Shown here piece after piece: positions 26,117-34,262 of a stretch of 64,000 bases of DNA. The DNA lies in the NCBI RefSeq assembly GCF_037646345.1, contig NZ_JBBEWR010000013.1:1-64000 (forward strand). The letters run 5' to 3'. Source of the stretch: Ascidiimonas aurantiaca (lineage in GTDB: Bacteria; Bacteroidota; Bacteroidia; Flavobacteriales; Flavobacteriaceae). The notes beneath the pieces are model-generated. The model was not told the DNA's origin and did not search any database. It saw only the letters and a list, made by a program, of their open reading frames with translations. Every line of letters starts with the position of its first letter. Within the stretch, counting starts at the first letter, position 1. The position numbers and the translations under genes are program-made.

Positions 26117-29100
26117 TTATTCTTTTTTAATGAGTACTGCGGGTAAACCCAATTCTTTATACAAGGTATTGAATTGCCTCATTTGTTGGTTAATCAGCTC
26201 ATTTTTTTGATCGGCAAACACCTGCCATTGCTTTTTAAGATCACTAAAACGCTCGGCAGCTCCTTTGGTAAGACGTGGGGCTGCGGCATCTGCATAACTT
26301 TTAAGATATAAAAGTTCTGCATTGAGCTGGTTGTTGAAATTTATGACATCCTGAAATGTTTTTTGTTGAGGTTGGATAAGTTGTTCTTCCCATGCTTCGA
26401 TATCTTTTTTCAGGTTTTTGGCAATGTCCATCAATTCATCAGCTCCTTTTTCATCTTCCAGAAGTGAGAGGTAAGCCGTTAATTGTTTTTTAACTGAGCG
26501 CATGGCATTGACTGACTGATGAATTTCTTTTACGGTATTTTCAATTGCACTCAAAAACTGTTGTTGCTCTTTAAAATGTTCTGTGGTTGCATTGATACGA
26601 GGGTCTGGAAGGATATTTATTTTTGTAGAGACTGAATCATTTTCCATAATGAGCCTTACCTGATAGATACCGGGGCCCACACGCGAGCCGTTGTAATCTC
26701 CGAAAACAAAAACATTATCTATAGCGGGAAGTTTTTCTTTTCTAAAATTCCATGTAAACCGGTTCACTCCTGCTTTCCCGGGTAACACATCTGGTTTGGA
26801 AGGCCCTCCCGGCCAGGTTTTAAAGTTTTTTGGTGTTTGGTTGTTATAGGTTCGTAGCAGTTTACCCTGGTTGTCTAAAATTTTGAGAGTAAGTTTGGTG
26901 CTGTCAGCATTTTCTTTGAGGTAATAATCTATGGTAACCCCGTTTGCAGGGTTTTGTCCGAGTCCGGGGGTGAACTCTTTGACAGATCCTCCAAACATGC
27001 GATAGGTATCTTTAGGTGTGAAAATTGCGAGGGGGGCTTCCGGCATTTTTCCGGCGGTTTGCTGAATGGCACTCAGGTCATCTAATATCCAGAAAGAGCG
27101 TCCGGCAGTAGCCACTACAAGATCATTATCCTGAATAATAAGGTCGTTAACGGGCACTACAGGGAGGTTACGCTGGAATTTTTGCCATTTTTTACCATTA
27201 TTGAACGAAATATAAAGTCCGGTTTCGCTTCCGGCATACAGAAGCCCTTTCACTTTAGGGTCTTCTCTTACTACTCTTACGAAAGTATGCGGTTCTTCAA
27301 TACCATTAGTTATAAGCTCCCAGCTTTTCCCATAATTATTGGTTTTGTAAATGTAGGGCCTAAGGTCATGAAACTTATAGCGCATTAAGGTGATATATGC
27401 GGTAGCAGGATCATGAGGAGACACCTCTATGGAGTTTACTATACCTTCTTTCATTTTTGCCGGTGTCACATCTACCCAGTCTTTACCGCTATTTTGAGTA
27501 AGATGCACGAGACCGTCATCAGAACCGGCCCAGAGAACCCCTTTTTCATGGGGGGACTCTGTAAGATACATAATAGTATTGTAGTTTTCGCCACCTGCGG
27601 CTTCGTTGGTAAACGGCTTACCGCCGGGTCCCTGTTTGCTCTTATCATTACGTGTAAGGTCAGGGCTTATGACTTCCCAGTATAACCCTTGATCTTCTGT
27701 TTTAAAAACTACATTGCCGGCATGATATACGGTATTCCGGTCATGTGGAGATGTAATAATTGGAGCGTTCCAGTTGTAGCGATATTTAAAATCTTTTGGA
27801 GTGTTACCTAAAGAAAGCTCGGGATATTCTTTTATTTCTTTTGATTCACGCGATACCTGTTCCCATCTTTCTATGATCCCCTGGTAGCATCCGCCAAAAA
27901 TAACTTTGGGATCATTGGGATCGAAGGCAAGATAGGCACTTTCACAGCCCGCCACAGAGTACCAGTCTTTCCAGTCAATTCCCTGATCATTGGTGCGGCT
28001 CGCAATAGCTATAGCAGAATTATCCTGTTGCCCACCATATACATAGTACGGCATCCGGTTATCGGTAATAACCCGATAAAACTGAGCGGTAGGTTGATTT
28101 TGTTGAGTGGACCAGCTTTTTCCACCATTGAAGGAAACATTAGCCCCACCGTCATTGGCATTGATCATTATATCGGGTTGGAGCGGGTTGATCCAGAGGT
28201 CATGATTATCACCATGAGGTGTAGATACCGTGGAAAAAGTTTTTCCGCCGTCAATAGATCGCATCATGGGAGCATTGAGTACATATACTGTATTTTCATT
28301 AACCGGATCGGCAAATATTTCCATATAATACCAGGAGCGGGTAATATTAATACGGTCCTTGTTTATTTGTTTCCATTTTTTTCCACTGTCATCAGACCGG
28401 TACACTCCTGCTTTGTCGCCTTCTGCTTCAATAACGGCCCATACCCGGTCTGGCTGGGCACGGGATACAGATATACCTGCTTTACCTATAGTTTCCGGCA
28501 GCCCGGTTTCCATTTTTTCCCAATTCTCACCACCATCAACTGATTTGTACAACCCTGATTGTTTTCCTCCTGATTCCATGGCCCAGGGGTACCTTCGGTG
28601 TTCCCACATAGCGGCATAAAGAATGCGCGGGTTGGTCATATCCATAGAAAGAGATGAGGCTCCTGTATTTTCATCTATAAACAGCACTTTGCGCCATGAC
28701 TTTCCGCCGTTCTCACTTTTGTAAATACCTCTTTCACTGGAAGGGCCATACTGTGCTCCCTGTGCAGCTACATACACTACATCAGGATCTTTAGGGTGAA
28801 CAATGACATCTGAAATATGCAGGGTATTATCGAGCCCTATGTGCACCCATGTTTTTCCGGCATCAGTAGATCTATATACGCCATCGCCACTGGAAGTCAT
28901 AACCCCTCTAATGGCATGTTCTCCCATACCGGCATACACCACATTGGGATCGGATTCTGCCACAGCCAATGCACCAACGGTTCCTGTTTTAAAAAAGCCA
29001 TCGGAGATGTTGACCCATTCAATACCACCATCGGTTGTTTTCCAAACACCGCCTCCCGTGCTCCCCATATAATAGGTAAGAGTGTTTGACACCACCCCCG

Positions 29101-29272
29101 TTACGGCTACACTCCGGCCACCTCTAAAAGGGCCTATGTTACGCCAGGAAAGTTGGGAAAAAAGTTCGTCTAAAGAAGGGGGCTCATTTACATCTGCATT
29201 TTTGCGATCTTGTGCGGATAGGGTAAAAAGCAGTGAAAAAAAAGAGATAATAAAAAGTTGAACTGACTTCAT
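26117..29272 (-). CDS. Secreted VPS10/sortilin-like beta-propeller protein (BNR/Asp-box repeats)
   Basis: 1051 residues with a signal peptide (LFTLSAQ). Residues about 35-720 hold at least ten Asp-box motifs of the SxDxGxxW type (for example TDGGIEW, STDAGKTW, SENGGKSW, SVDGGENW, SDDSGKKW, SFNGGKSW, TEDQGLYW, TQNSGKDW, TNNYGKSW, SFNNGKKW), giving one or two beta-propellers as in sortilin-type and glycosyl-hydrolase-like proteins. A beta-sandwich region (about 760-880) and helical C-terminus (900-1050) follow. No glycosidase catalytic residues can be assigned. Such proteins are common in Bacteroidota and probably bind protein or glycan outside the cell. The neighbouring DUF6265 gene is decayed. 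Confidence 0.88.
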   Translation of the reverse strand: MKSVQLFIISFFSLLFTLSAQDRKNADVNEPPSLDELFSQLSWRNIGPFRGGRSVAVTGVVSNTLTYYMGSTGGGVWKTTDGGIEWVNISDGFFKTGTVGALAVAESDPNVVYAGMGEHAIRGVMTSSGDGVYRSTDAGKTWVHIGLDNTLHISDVIVHPKDPDVVYVAAQGAQYGPSSERGIYKSENGGKSWRKVLFIDENTGASSLSMDMTNPRILYAAMWEHRRYPWAMESGGKQSGLYKSVDGGENWEKMETGLPETIGKAGISVSRAQPDRVWAVIEAEGDKAGVYRSDDSGKKWKQINKDRINITRSWYYMEIFADPVNENTVYVLNAPMMRSIDGGKTFSTVSTPHGDNHDLWINPLQPDIMINANDGGANVSFNGGKSWSTQQNQPTAQFYRVITDNRMPYYVYGGQQDNSAIAIASRTNDQGIDWKDWYSVAGCESAYLAFDPNDPKVIFGGCYQGIIERWEQVSRESKEIKEYPELSLGNTPKDFKYRYNWNAPIITSPHDRNTVYHAGNVVFKTEDQGLYWEVISPDLTRNDKSKQGPGGKPFTNEAAGGENYNTIMYLTESPHEKGVLWAGSDDGLVHLTQNSGKDWVDVTPAKMKEGIVNSIEVSPHDPATAYITLMRYKFHDLRPYIYKTNNYGKSWELITNGIEEPHTFVRVVREDPKVKGLLYAGSETGLYISFNNGKKWQKFQRNLPVVPVNDLIIQDNDLVVATAGRSFWILDDLSAIQQTAGKMPEAPLAIFTPKDTYRMFGGSVKEFTPGLGQNPANGVTIDYYLKENADSTKLTLKILDNQGKLLRTYNNQTPKNFKTWPGGPSKPDVLPGKAGVNRFTWNFRKEKLPAIDNVFVFGDYNGSRVGPGIYQVRLIMENDSVSTKINILPDPRINATTEHFKEQQQFLSAIENTVKEIHQSVNAMRSVKKQLTAYLSLLEDEKGADELMDIAKNLKKDIEAWEEQLIQPQQKTFQDVINFNNQLNAELLYLKSYADAAAPRLTKGAAERFSDLKKQWQVFADQKNELINQQMRQFNTLYKELGLPAVLIKKE

Positions 29273-29374
29273 AATAGAGTAATGTTTGGAAGGTTTTTTT
29301 GATATAATAGGTGTTTACATAATCCTGTAAACAAAGTATGTTTTTTAGAGTTTTGACATTCATGTATTAAACGT

Positions 29375-29404
29375 TTACAAACGATTACAAATGACTACAA
29401 ACGA
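29375..29404. repeat. Three tandem 10-base repeats upstream of ssb
   Basis: TTACAAACGA, TTACAAATGA and CTACAAACGA follow one another without gaps, with a weaker fourth unit (ATTTAAGCGA). The 10-base period puts the copies on the same face of the helix, as for a cooperative DNA-binding protein. They lie about 125 bases upstream of the ssb start. Confidence 0.55.
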
Positions 29405-29529
29405 ATTTAAGCGAAAGCAATTATTTTTTAACCGGATTTGCTTACGTGGCAGTCACATCTTTGCAGTGTTGATTTTTGTAGGAATCAACCGCATACTAAA
29501 ATAATCATTAACTTTTAAATTACATACAA

Positions 29530-29862
29530 ATGAATGCATTAAGAAACAAAGTACAGTTAATTGGCAATCTTGGTAACGACCCTCAGATCATTCAACTTGA
29601 CAATGGAAAAAAACTGGCTAAATTTTCTTTAGCCACTAATGAATCGTATCGTAACAGGGAGGGCCAGGTAGTAAAAGACACGCAATGGCACACTATGATA
29701 GCCTGGGGGAAAATAGCGATTATTATAGAAAAATATCTGGCTAAGGGTAATGAGATAGCTGTAGAAGGGAAGCTTACCAATCGCTCGTGGGATGATAGTG
29801 ACGGTAAGAGGCATTATGTGACTGAGGTTATTATAAACGAGCTTTTGATGCTTGGGAAGTAA
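29530..29862 (+). CDS. ssb: Short single-stranded DNA-binding protein
   Basis: 110 residues making up a complete OB-fold SSB core: MNALRNKVQLIGNLGNDP, GKKLAKFSLATNES, DTQWHTMIAWGKIA and EIAVEGKLTNRSW. It stops after the core and lacks the flexible linker and acidic tip of the main bacterial SSB, so it is a secondary SSB paralogue unlikely to recruit repair enzymes in the usual way. Monocistronic with a strong terminator. The upstream repeat array may regulate it. Confidence 0.9.
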   Translation: MNALRNKVQLIGNLGNDPQIIQLDNGKKLAKFSLATNESYRNREGQVVKDTQWHTMIAWGKIAIIIEKYLAKGNEIAVEGKLTNRSWDDSDGKRHYVTEVIINELLMLGK

Positions 29863-29888
29863 ATACTCAAAAGTATAATGAATGTAAA

Positions 29889-29919
29889 CAAAGGCAGGTA
29901 ATAGCATTACCTGCCTTTG
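29889..29919 (+). terminator. Strong terminator after ssb
   Basis: A perfect 14-base stem, CAAAGGCAGGTAAT and its complement, with a 3-base loop, 27 bases after the ssb stop. The downstream T-run is weak. Confidence 0.75.
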
Positions 29920-30014
29920 CTGTATCTCATCTGCTCTAAAGGGAAGCGTATTTATGAAGATGTGTTTTCGGTACCGGTATATTTTCTTTATATTTAGTCT
30001 TAAAGCTACTTTTC

Positions 30015-30716
30015 ATGATAAATCTTCCAATTGTTGCCGGGACCCTTGCCTCTATGTTACATGTTATTTCTGGTCCTGACCATTTAGCGGCAGTTACACC
30101 TCTGGTTATAGAAACAAAAAGAAAGGCGTGGAAAATAGGTCTGTTTTGGGGGCTTGGGCATTTGTTAGGAATGCTTTTAATAGGTGTTTTGTTCCTTCTA
30201 TTTAAAGAGGTCATTCCTGTTGAAACCATTTCATCATATAGTGAGCAATTGGTAGCCATAGTTTTAATAGGTGTTGGGCTTTGGGCATTTTATCGCATTT
30301 TTAATGAAAAGAAAAAGCACACTCATCCTCATATTCATGATGATGATGAAGTATATGTGCATATACACGAGCATAAACATAACCATGAAGGCCACCAACA
30401 CACACATGATAAACTGATAAAACAAAATGTTTTATCTTCTTTGGGAATAGGCTTTTTACACGGACTGGCCGGGGTGGCCCATTTTTTACTACTATTACCT
30501 GTTTTAGGTTTTGAGGATAATCTGGAAGGTACGCAATATATCGTTGGTTTTGCTATTGGAACCGTTTTGGCCATGTCTGCGTATGCATTAATTTTGGGTA
30601 AATTAACTTCATATTCAAAATATCAGCACAGTAAGAATTTTTTTCAGGGTATTCGTTTTGCAGGCGGATTGTTTGCTATTGTTATTGGTATCTACTGGTT
30701 GTACCTAAGTCTGTAA
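30015..30716 (+). CDS. NicO/UreH-type nickel permease
   Basis: 233 residues with six membrane helices. Helix 1 holds HVISGPDHLAAVTPL, the metal-recognition motif of nickel/cobalt permeases (H-x4-DH). A His- and Asp-rich loop follows helix 3 (about residues 100-140, with many HxH pairs), and a second motif FLHGLAGVAHFLLLLP occurs in helix 4. It lies at the 3' end of the hydrogenase locus in convergent orientation, with 12 bases overlapping the NHL gene, and so very likely feeds nickel to HypA/HypB. Specificity for nickel is inferred from context. Confidence 0.85.
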   Translation: MINLPIVAGTLASMLHVISGPDHLAAVTPLVIETKRKAWKIGLFWGLGHLLGMLLIGVLFLLFKEVIPVETISSYSEQLVAIVLIGVGLWAFYRIFNEKKKHTHPHIHDDDEVYVHIHEHKHNHEGHQHTHDKLIKQNVLSSLGIGFLHGLAGVAHFLLLLPVLGFEDNLEGTQYIVGFAIGTVLAMSAYALILGKLTSYSKYQHSKNFFQGIRFAGGLFAIVIGIYWLYLSL

Positions 30717-31799
30717 ATCACAAATAACAAGCCTGTGGTTTCCGGTATCTGCAATAAATAATTTATCATTTTGTGTTGTAATTGAAAACGGCCAGTACAG
30801 AGCACTTTTAGTTCCTGTTAGGTTACCCTTATACTCACTACCGGTTTGAAAATTTGGTCTCCCTATCAACCCATCTGCTGATACGTTATTTACTATGGGG
30901 GTCTTGTTAAAAATTAAAATCCTGCTGTTGCCCGTGTCATTTACTAAAATCCCGTCTTTGTAAAAACAGGTATCATACGTCCAGTTTAAAGTATTGGCTT
31001 CCGGTGCTAATCTGAATTGATTTTGACCGCAGGCATCAAAGTTTTCCTGTCCAATAATAGTATCGGCCTGTTGGTTAAAGGCTTTATTCTTATCCTTCCA
31101 GATCAAAGTTCTGTAGAATTGGGTATCTGCTATGGCAAGGGCTCCCTGTTTGTTTATTTTAACCGAATATGGCCAAACAGGGTTGTTGTTTTCATAATCT
31201 CTTGTATTGAAATCGGGCTTACCGATAACCTTATCGGCTTTTGCAAAGTTTTCGGAAGGAATTTCATCAAAAAACAAAACACGCCTGTTCCCTGTGTCGG
31301 CAACCCATAGGCTCTTTCCATCGGAAAAAATACCGTAAGGCCAGTTTAAAGTATTGGCTTTTGGGTTTTCAGCCTGTCCTTTTACGTTGGGCTGGTTGGT
31401 TTCAAAACTGGGCTGGCCTAGAACTACATCGGCGGGTTGTGCATTTTTTACTGGCATGGTATGCCATATTAACACACGGTGATTCCAGGCATCGGCAACT
31501 ATGAGTTTTTTCCCATCACTCCAGATGCCTGAAGGGTAATGAAGTGTTTTAGACGAGACGGCAGTGTTAGCATTTCGCCCGGAACCTGCAATACCTTCCT
31601 GGCCCAAAATAACGTCTGGTTCCTGAAATTGGGATGTGGGGATGGTATTCCAGAGGAATACACGATTCTGTCCCGTATCAGAAACAAACAATTTATCGTT
31701 GTTAACAAATACACCTCTGGGGGCTAAAAAGGGTTTGTATTGTGAACCCCTAAAAATATAGGCATTGGCAACTTTATCTCCTAAAGTATCGTAGTTCAT
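30705..31799 (-). CDS. NHL-repeat beta-propeller protein of the hydrogenase locus
   Basis: 364 residues, made of about six NHL repeats with the pattern PRGVFVNNDKLFVSDTGQNRVFLW, each with a D-x-x-N-R/H-R core (DTGQNRV, DAWNHRV, DTGNRRV, DTQFYRT, DTGNSRI, DTGNHRL). There is no signal peptide, so the propeller should be cytosolic. It is the last gene of the 12-kb hydrogenase run, 3 bases after hypE. NHL-repeat genes are known companions of group 1h hydrogenase genes in Actinobacteria, where their role is unsolved. A scaffold for assembly or for electron acceptor docking is possible. Confidence 0.85.
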   Translation of the reverse strand: MNYDTLGDKVANAYIFRGSQYKPFLAPRGVFVNNDKLFVSDTGQNRVFLWNTIPTSQFQEPDVILGQEGIAGSGRNANTAVSSKTLHYPSGIWSDGKKLIVADAWNHRVLIWHTMPVKNAQPADVVLGQPSFETNQPNVKGQAENPKANTLNWPYGIFSDGKSLWVADTGNRRVLFFDEIPSENFAKADKVIGKPDFNTRDYENNNPVWPYSVKINKQGALAIADTQFYRTLIWKDKNKAFNQQADTIIGQENFDACGQNQFRLAPEANTLNWTYDTCFYKDGILVNDTGNSRILIFNKTPIVNNVSADGLIGRPNFQTGSEYKGNLTGTKSALYWPFSITTQNDKLFIADTGNHRLVICDLQT

Positions 31800-31802
31800 G
31801 TA

Positions 31803-32864
31803 CTAACAAATTCTGGGTAATTGTTCCCCGGGAAGCATGTTTACCACACGTTTTCCCCCTATAGCACTTTCTAAAATAACCTGTTTGGGATGAGCATGAA
31901 CAACAGTGCCTATAATCCTGGCATTTTTACCATTTTCATCGTTTTGCAATACTTCTAAAAATGAATCAGCAATAGAAGCATCAATAAAACTTAAAAACAG
32001 ACCTTCGTTAGCCACATACAGGGGGTCTAACCCTAATAATTCGCAGGCATTTGCTACCTGGGTATCTATGGGTAAGTCTTTTTGAAAAATATCAATACCC
32101 ATATTGGCCGAGAGTGCAATTTCTTTTAATACGGTAGCAACTCCACCTCGTGTGGGGTCGGTTACCAGGTGGATGTCTTTTCCAAATCTGTCAATTAAAT
32201 GGAGAAGGGTATGATTCAGATTGGTCGTATCACTTTCTATGGTCGAATCAAATTCCAATCCCTCACGAACCGACATAATAGCCATTCCATGTGTAGCTAT
32301 ATTGCCATTAATGACTATCTTATCGCCTGCCTTGATATTTTGTTTATGAATATTTGCTTTTGGGTGTATGTTTCCAACGCCGGAGGTGTTAATAAATATT
32401 TTATCTCCTTTTCCTTTTTCAACAACTTTGGTGTCTCCCGTAACTACTAATACATTGGCTTTTTCGCATGCGTATTTAATGGTAAGTAAAATTTCCCAAA
32501 ACTCGGTCATTTTCAGCCCTTCTTCAATGATAAAGCTCAATGACAGGTACTTTGGTATAGCGCCACACATGGCTAGATCATTTACGGTACCATTTACTGC
32601 TAACTCGCCTATATTTCCTCCGGGAAAAAAAATTGGCGACACCAAAAAACTATCTGTAGAAAATGCCATCTGGCCCTTCATTTCCAGAAAGGCTCCATCA
32701 TGTCTTCTGTCTAAAATATCATTGCTCAGGAGGTCAAAAACGCCACTGTCAAGTAACTTATTGGTTAAGGTCCCACCACTGCCATGTCCAAGTGTGATAA
32801 CGTCAAAATCCAGCTTTGGCATGGGGCATTGCAATTGCATTCGTAATTTTTTTGAATACGACAT
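31803..32864 (-). CDS. hypE: Hydrogenase maturation protein HypE
   Basis: 353 residues. An AIR-synthase-type ATP-binding fold with ITLGHGSGGTLTNKLL, FSTDSFLVSP, ELAVNGTVNDLAMCGA, VVTGDTKVVEKGKGD and LVTDPTRGGVATVLKE, and the catalytic C-terminal tail ending PRIC. The terminal Cys accepts the carbamoyl group from HypF and is dehydrated to the thiocyanate that becomes the active-site cyanide. It follows hypD by 20 bases. Confidence 0.97.
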   Translation of the reverse strand: MSYSKKLRMQLQCPMPKLDFDVITLGHGSGGTLTNKLLDSGVFDLLSNDILDRRHDGAFLEMKGQMAFSTDSFLVSPIFFPGGNIGELAVNGTVNDLAMCGAIPKYLSLSFIIEEGLKMTEFWEILLTIKYACEKANVLVVTGDTKVVEKGKGDKIFINTSGVGNIHPKANIHKQNIKAGDKIVINGNIATHGMAIMSVREGLEFDSTIESDTTNLNHTLLHLIDRFGKDIHLVTDPTRGGVATVLKEIALSANMGIDIFQKDLPIDTQVANACELLGLDPLYVANEGLFLSFIDASIADSFLEVLQNDENGKNARIIGTVVHAHPKQVILESAIGGKRVVNMLPGEQLPRIC

Positions 32865-32884
32865 TTATAACTGTTTAAGATGGA

Positions 32885-33979
32885 TTATGCTTCAACCAAA
32901 CCTGAAAAATGATAATAAGCAGCACAGGCCCCTTCACTACTTACCATGGGAGCTCCCAGCGGAAATGATGGTTTGCATTTTTTACCAAACTGAGAACATT
33001 CAAAAGGCTTTTTAATACCTTTCATAATCTGCCCGGATATGCAATCCGGGTGCTCGGGTGCTTCTTGAATGGTAATATTAAATTTTTTATTAGCATCAAA
33101 AGAAGCGTATTTCTCTTTTACTGCATAGCCACTTTCCGGGATTTCCCCAATCCCTCTCCAAAATTGATTTTTAATTTCAAAGACCTCAAATATCATTTTT
33201 TGTGCTTCGGTATTACCATTTTCTTTTACAATTCTTGAATATTGATTTTCAACTTGGGCTTTGCCTGCTTCCAATTGATGGATTACCATTAGAATACCCT
33301 GTAAAACGTCCAGAGGTTCAAAACCGGTAACTACAATAGGAACTTGATACGTTGCGGAAAGCGGATGATACTCGGAGTTCCCCATGATAGTACAGACATG
33401 ACCGGCTGCCAAAAAACCATCTATTTTACTTTGATCATCATCAATTACAGCTTTAATTGCCGGCGGGACCAGCACATGTGATGCTAAAATAGAATAGTTG
33501 GTCAGGCCTTTTCTATGTGCATGAACAACCGATAAGGCATTTGCCGGAGCTGTAGTCTCAAAACCTACTGCAAAAAACACCACTTCTCTGTCGGGATGCA
33601 CTTCTGCAATTTTAACTGCTTCCAGAGGTGAATAAAGAATACGTATATCGGCACCCTTTGCTTTTGCTTCCAGCAGGCTAATTTTTGAACCTGGTACGCG
33701 AAGCATATCGCCGAAAGAACACAAAATTACATCTTCATTTAAAGCTAAATGAATGGCCTTATCAATTAAGTTAACAGGGGTTACACAAACGGGGCACCCC
33801 GGGCCATGGATCATGGTTACTTCTTTTGGTAACATATCAATGATACCATTTTTGACCAGACTATGTGTCTGCCCGCCACAAACCTCCATAATAGACCAGG
33901 GCTGTGTAACAATTCTTTCTATTTCTTCGAGATACTTTTTAGCTAATTCAGGATCTCTGTATTCGCTCATGTACTTCAT
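32885..33979 (-). CDS. hypD: Hydrogenase maturation protein HypD
   Basis: 364 residues. Has the HypD marks: VCGGQTHSLVKNGI, GPGCPVCVTP, VGFETTAPANA, and the iron-sulfur Cys set near the C-terminus (FECSQFGKKCKP and SSEGACAAYY), together with NSEYHPLS. HypD assembles the Fe(CN)2CO unit with HypC and HypE. Its start overlaps the stop of hypC by 4 bases (ATGA). Confidence 0.97.
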   Translation of the reverse strand: MKYMSEYRDPELAKKYLEEIERIVTQPWSIMEVCGGQTHSLVKNGIIDMLPKEVTMIHGPGCPVCVTPVNLIDKAIHLALNEDVILCSFGDMLRVPGSKISLLEAKAKGADIRILYSPLEAVKIAEVHPDREVVFFAVGFETTAPANALSVVHAHRKGLTNYSILASHVLVPPAIKAVIDDDQSKIDGFLAAGHVCTIMGNSEYHPLSATYQVPIVVTGFEPLDVLQGILMVIHQLEAGKAQVENQYSRIVKENGNTEAQKMIFEVFEIKNQFWRGIGEIPESGYAVKEKYASFDANKKFNITIQEAPEHPDCISGQIMKGIKKPFECSQFGKKCKPSFPLGAPMVSSEGACAAYYHFSGLVEA

Positions 33980-34257
33980 ATTTCTCCTTTTTTAGGGAGA
34001 TACTCGTCAACATCTTCTAACTCCCCCAACTCTCCAATTTCTTCTAAATATTCAAAGGTTTTTTTGGCTTCTTCTTCATTTACTTTACTAATAGCTACGC
34101 CTACATGTACCAATACATAATCACCTACGGCAGCATCTGGTAAGATCTCCAAACTGGCCTCCTTAGTGATACCTCCAAAAGATACTTTTGCCATTTTTAC
34201 CATGCCATTATGTTGTAATTCAATACTTTTTATTTTACCAGGAACTGCTAAACACAT
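33976..34257 (-). CDS. hypC: Hydrogenase maturation chaperone HypC
   Basis: 93 residues. The N-terminal MCLAVPGKI with the essential Cys2 and the DYVLVHVGVAISKV segment identify HypC, which carries the iron unit from HypD to the large subunit. It has a longer acidic tail than most (the typical length is 75-85). It lies 5 bases after hypF and overlaps hypD by 4 bases. Only one HypC-type chaperone is present in this locus. Confidence 0.96.
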   Translation of the reverse strand: MCLAVPGKIKSIELQHNGMVKMAKVSFGGITKEASLEILPDAAVGDYVLVHVGVAISKVNEEEAKKTFEYLEEIGELGELEDVDEYLPKKGEI

Positions 34258-34262
34258 AGTTT

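Noticed and set aside
28028..28543. Rightward frame of 171 codons inside the sortilin-like gene
   Set aside because: It is the antisense shadow of a long, repeat-rich coding region.
30322..30420. CAT/CAC-rich stretch looking like a short tandem repeat
   Set aside because: It is the coding sequence of the His-rich loop in the nickel permease.
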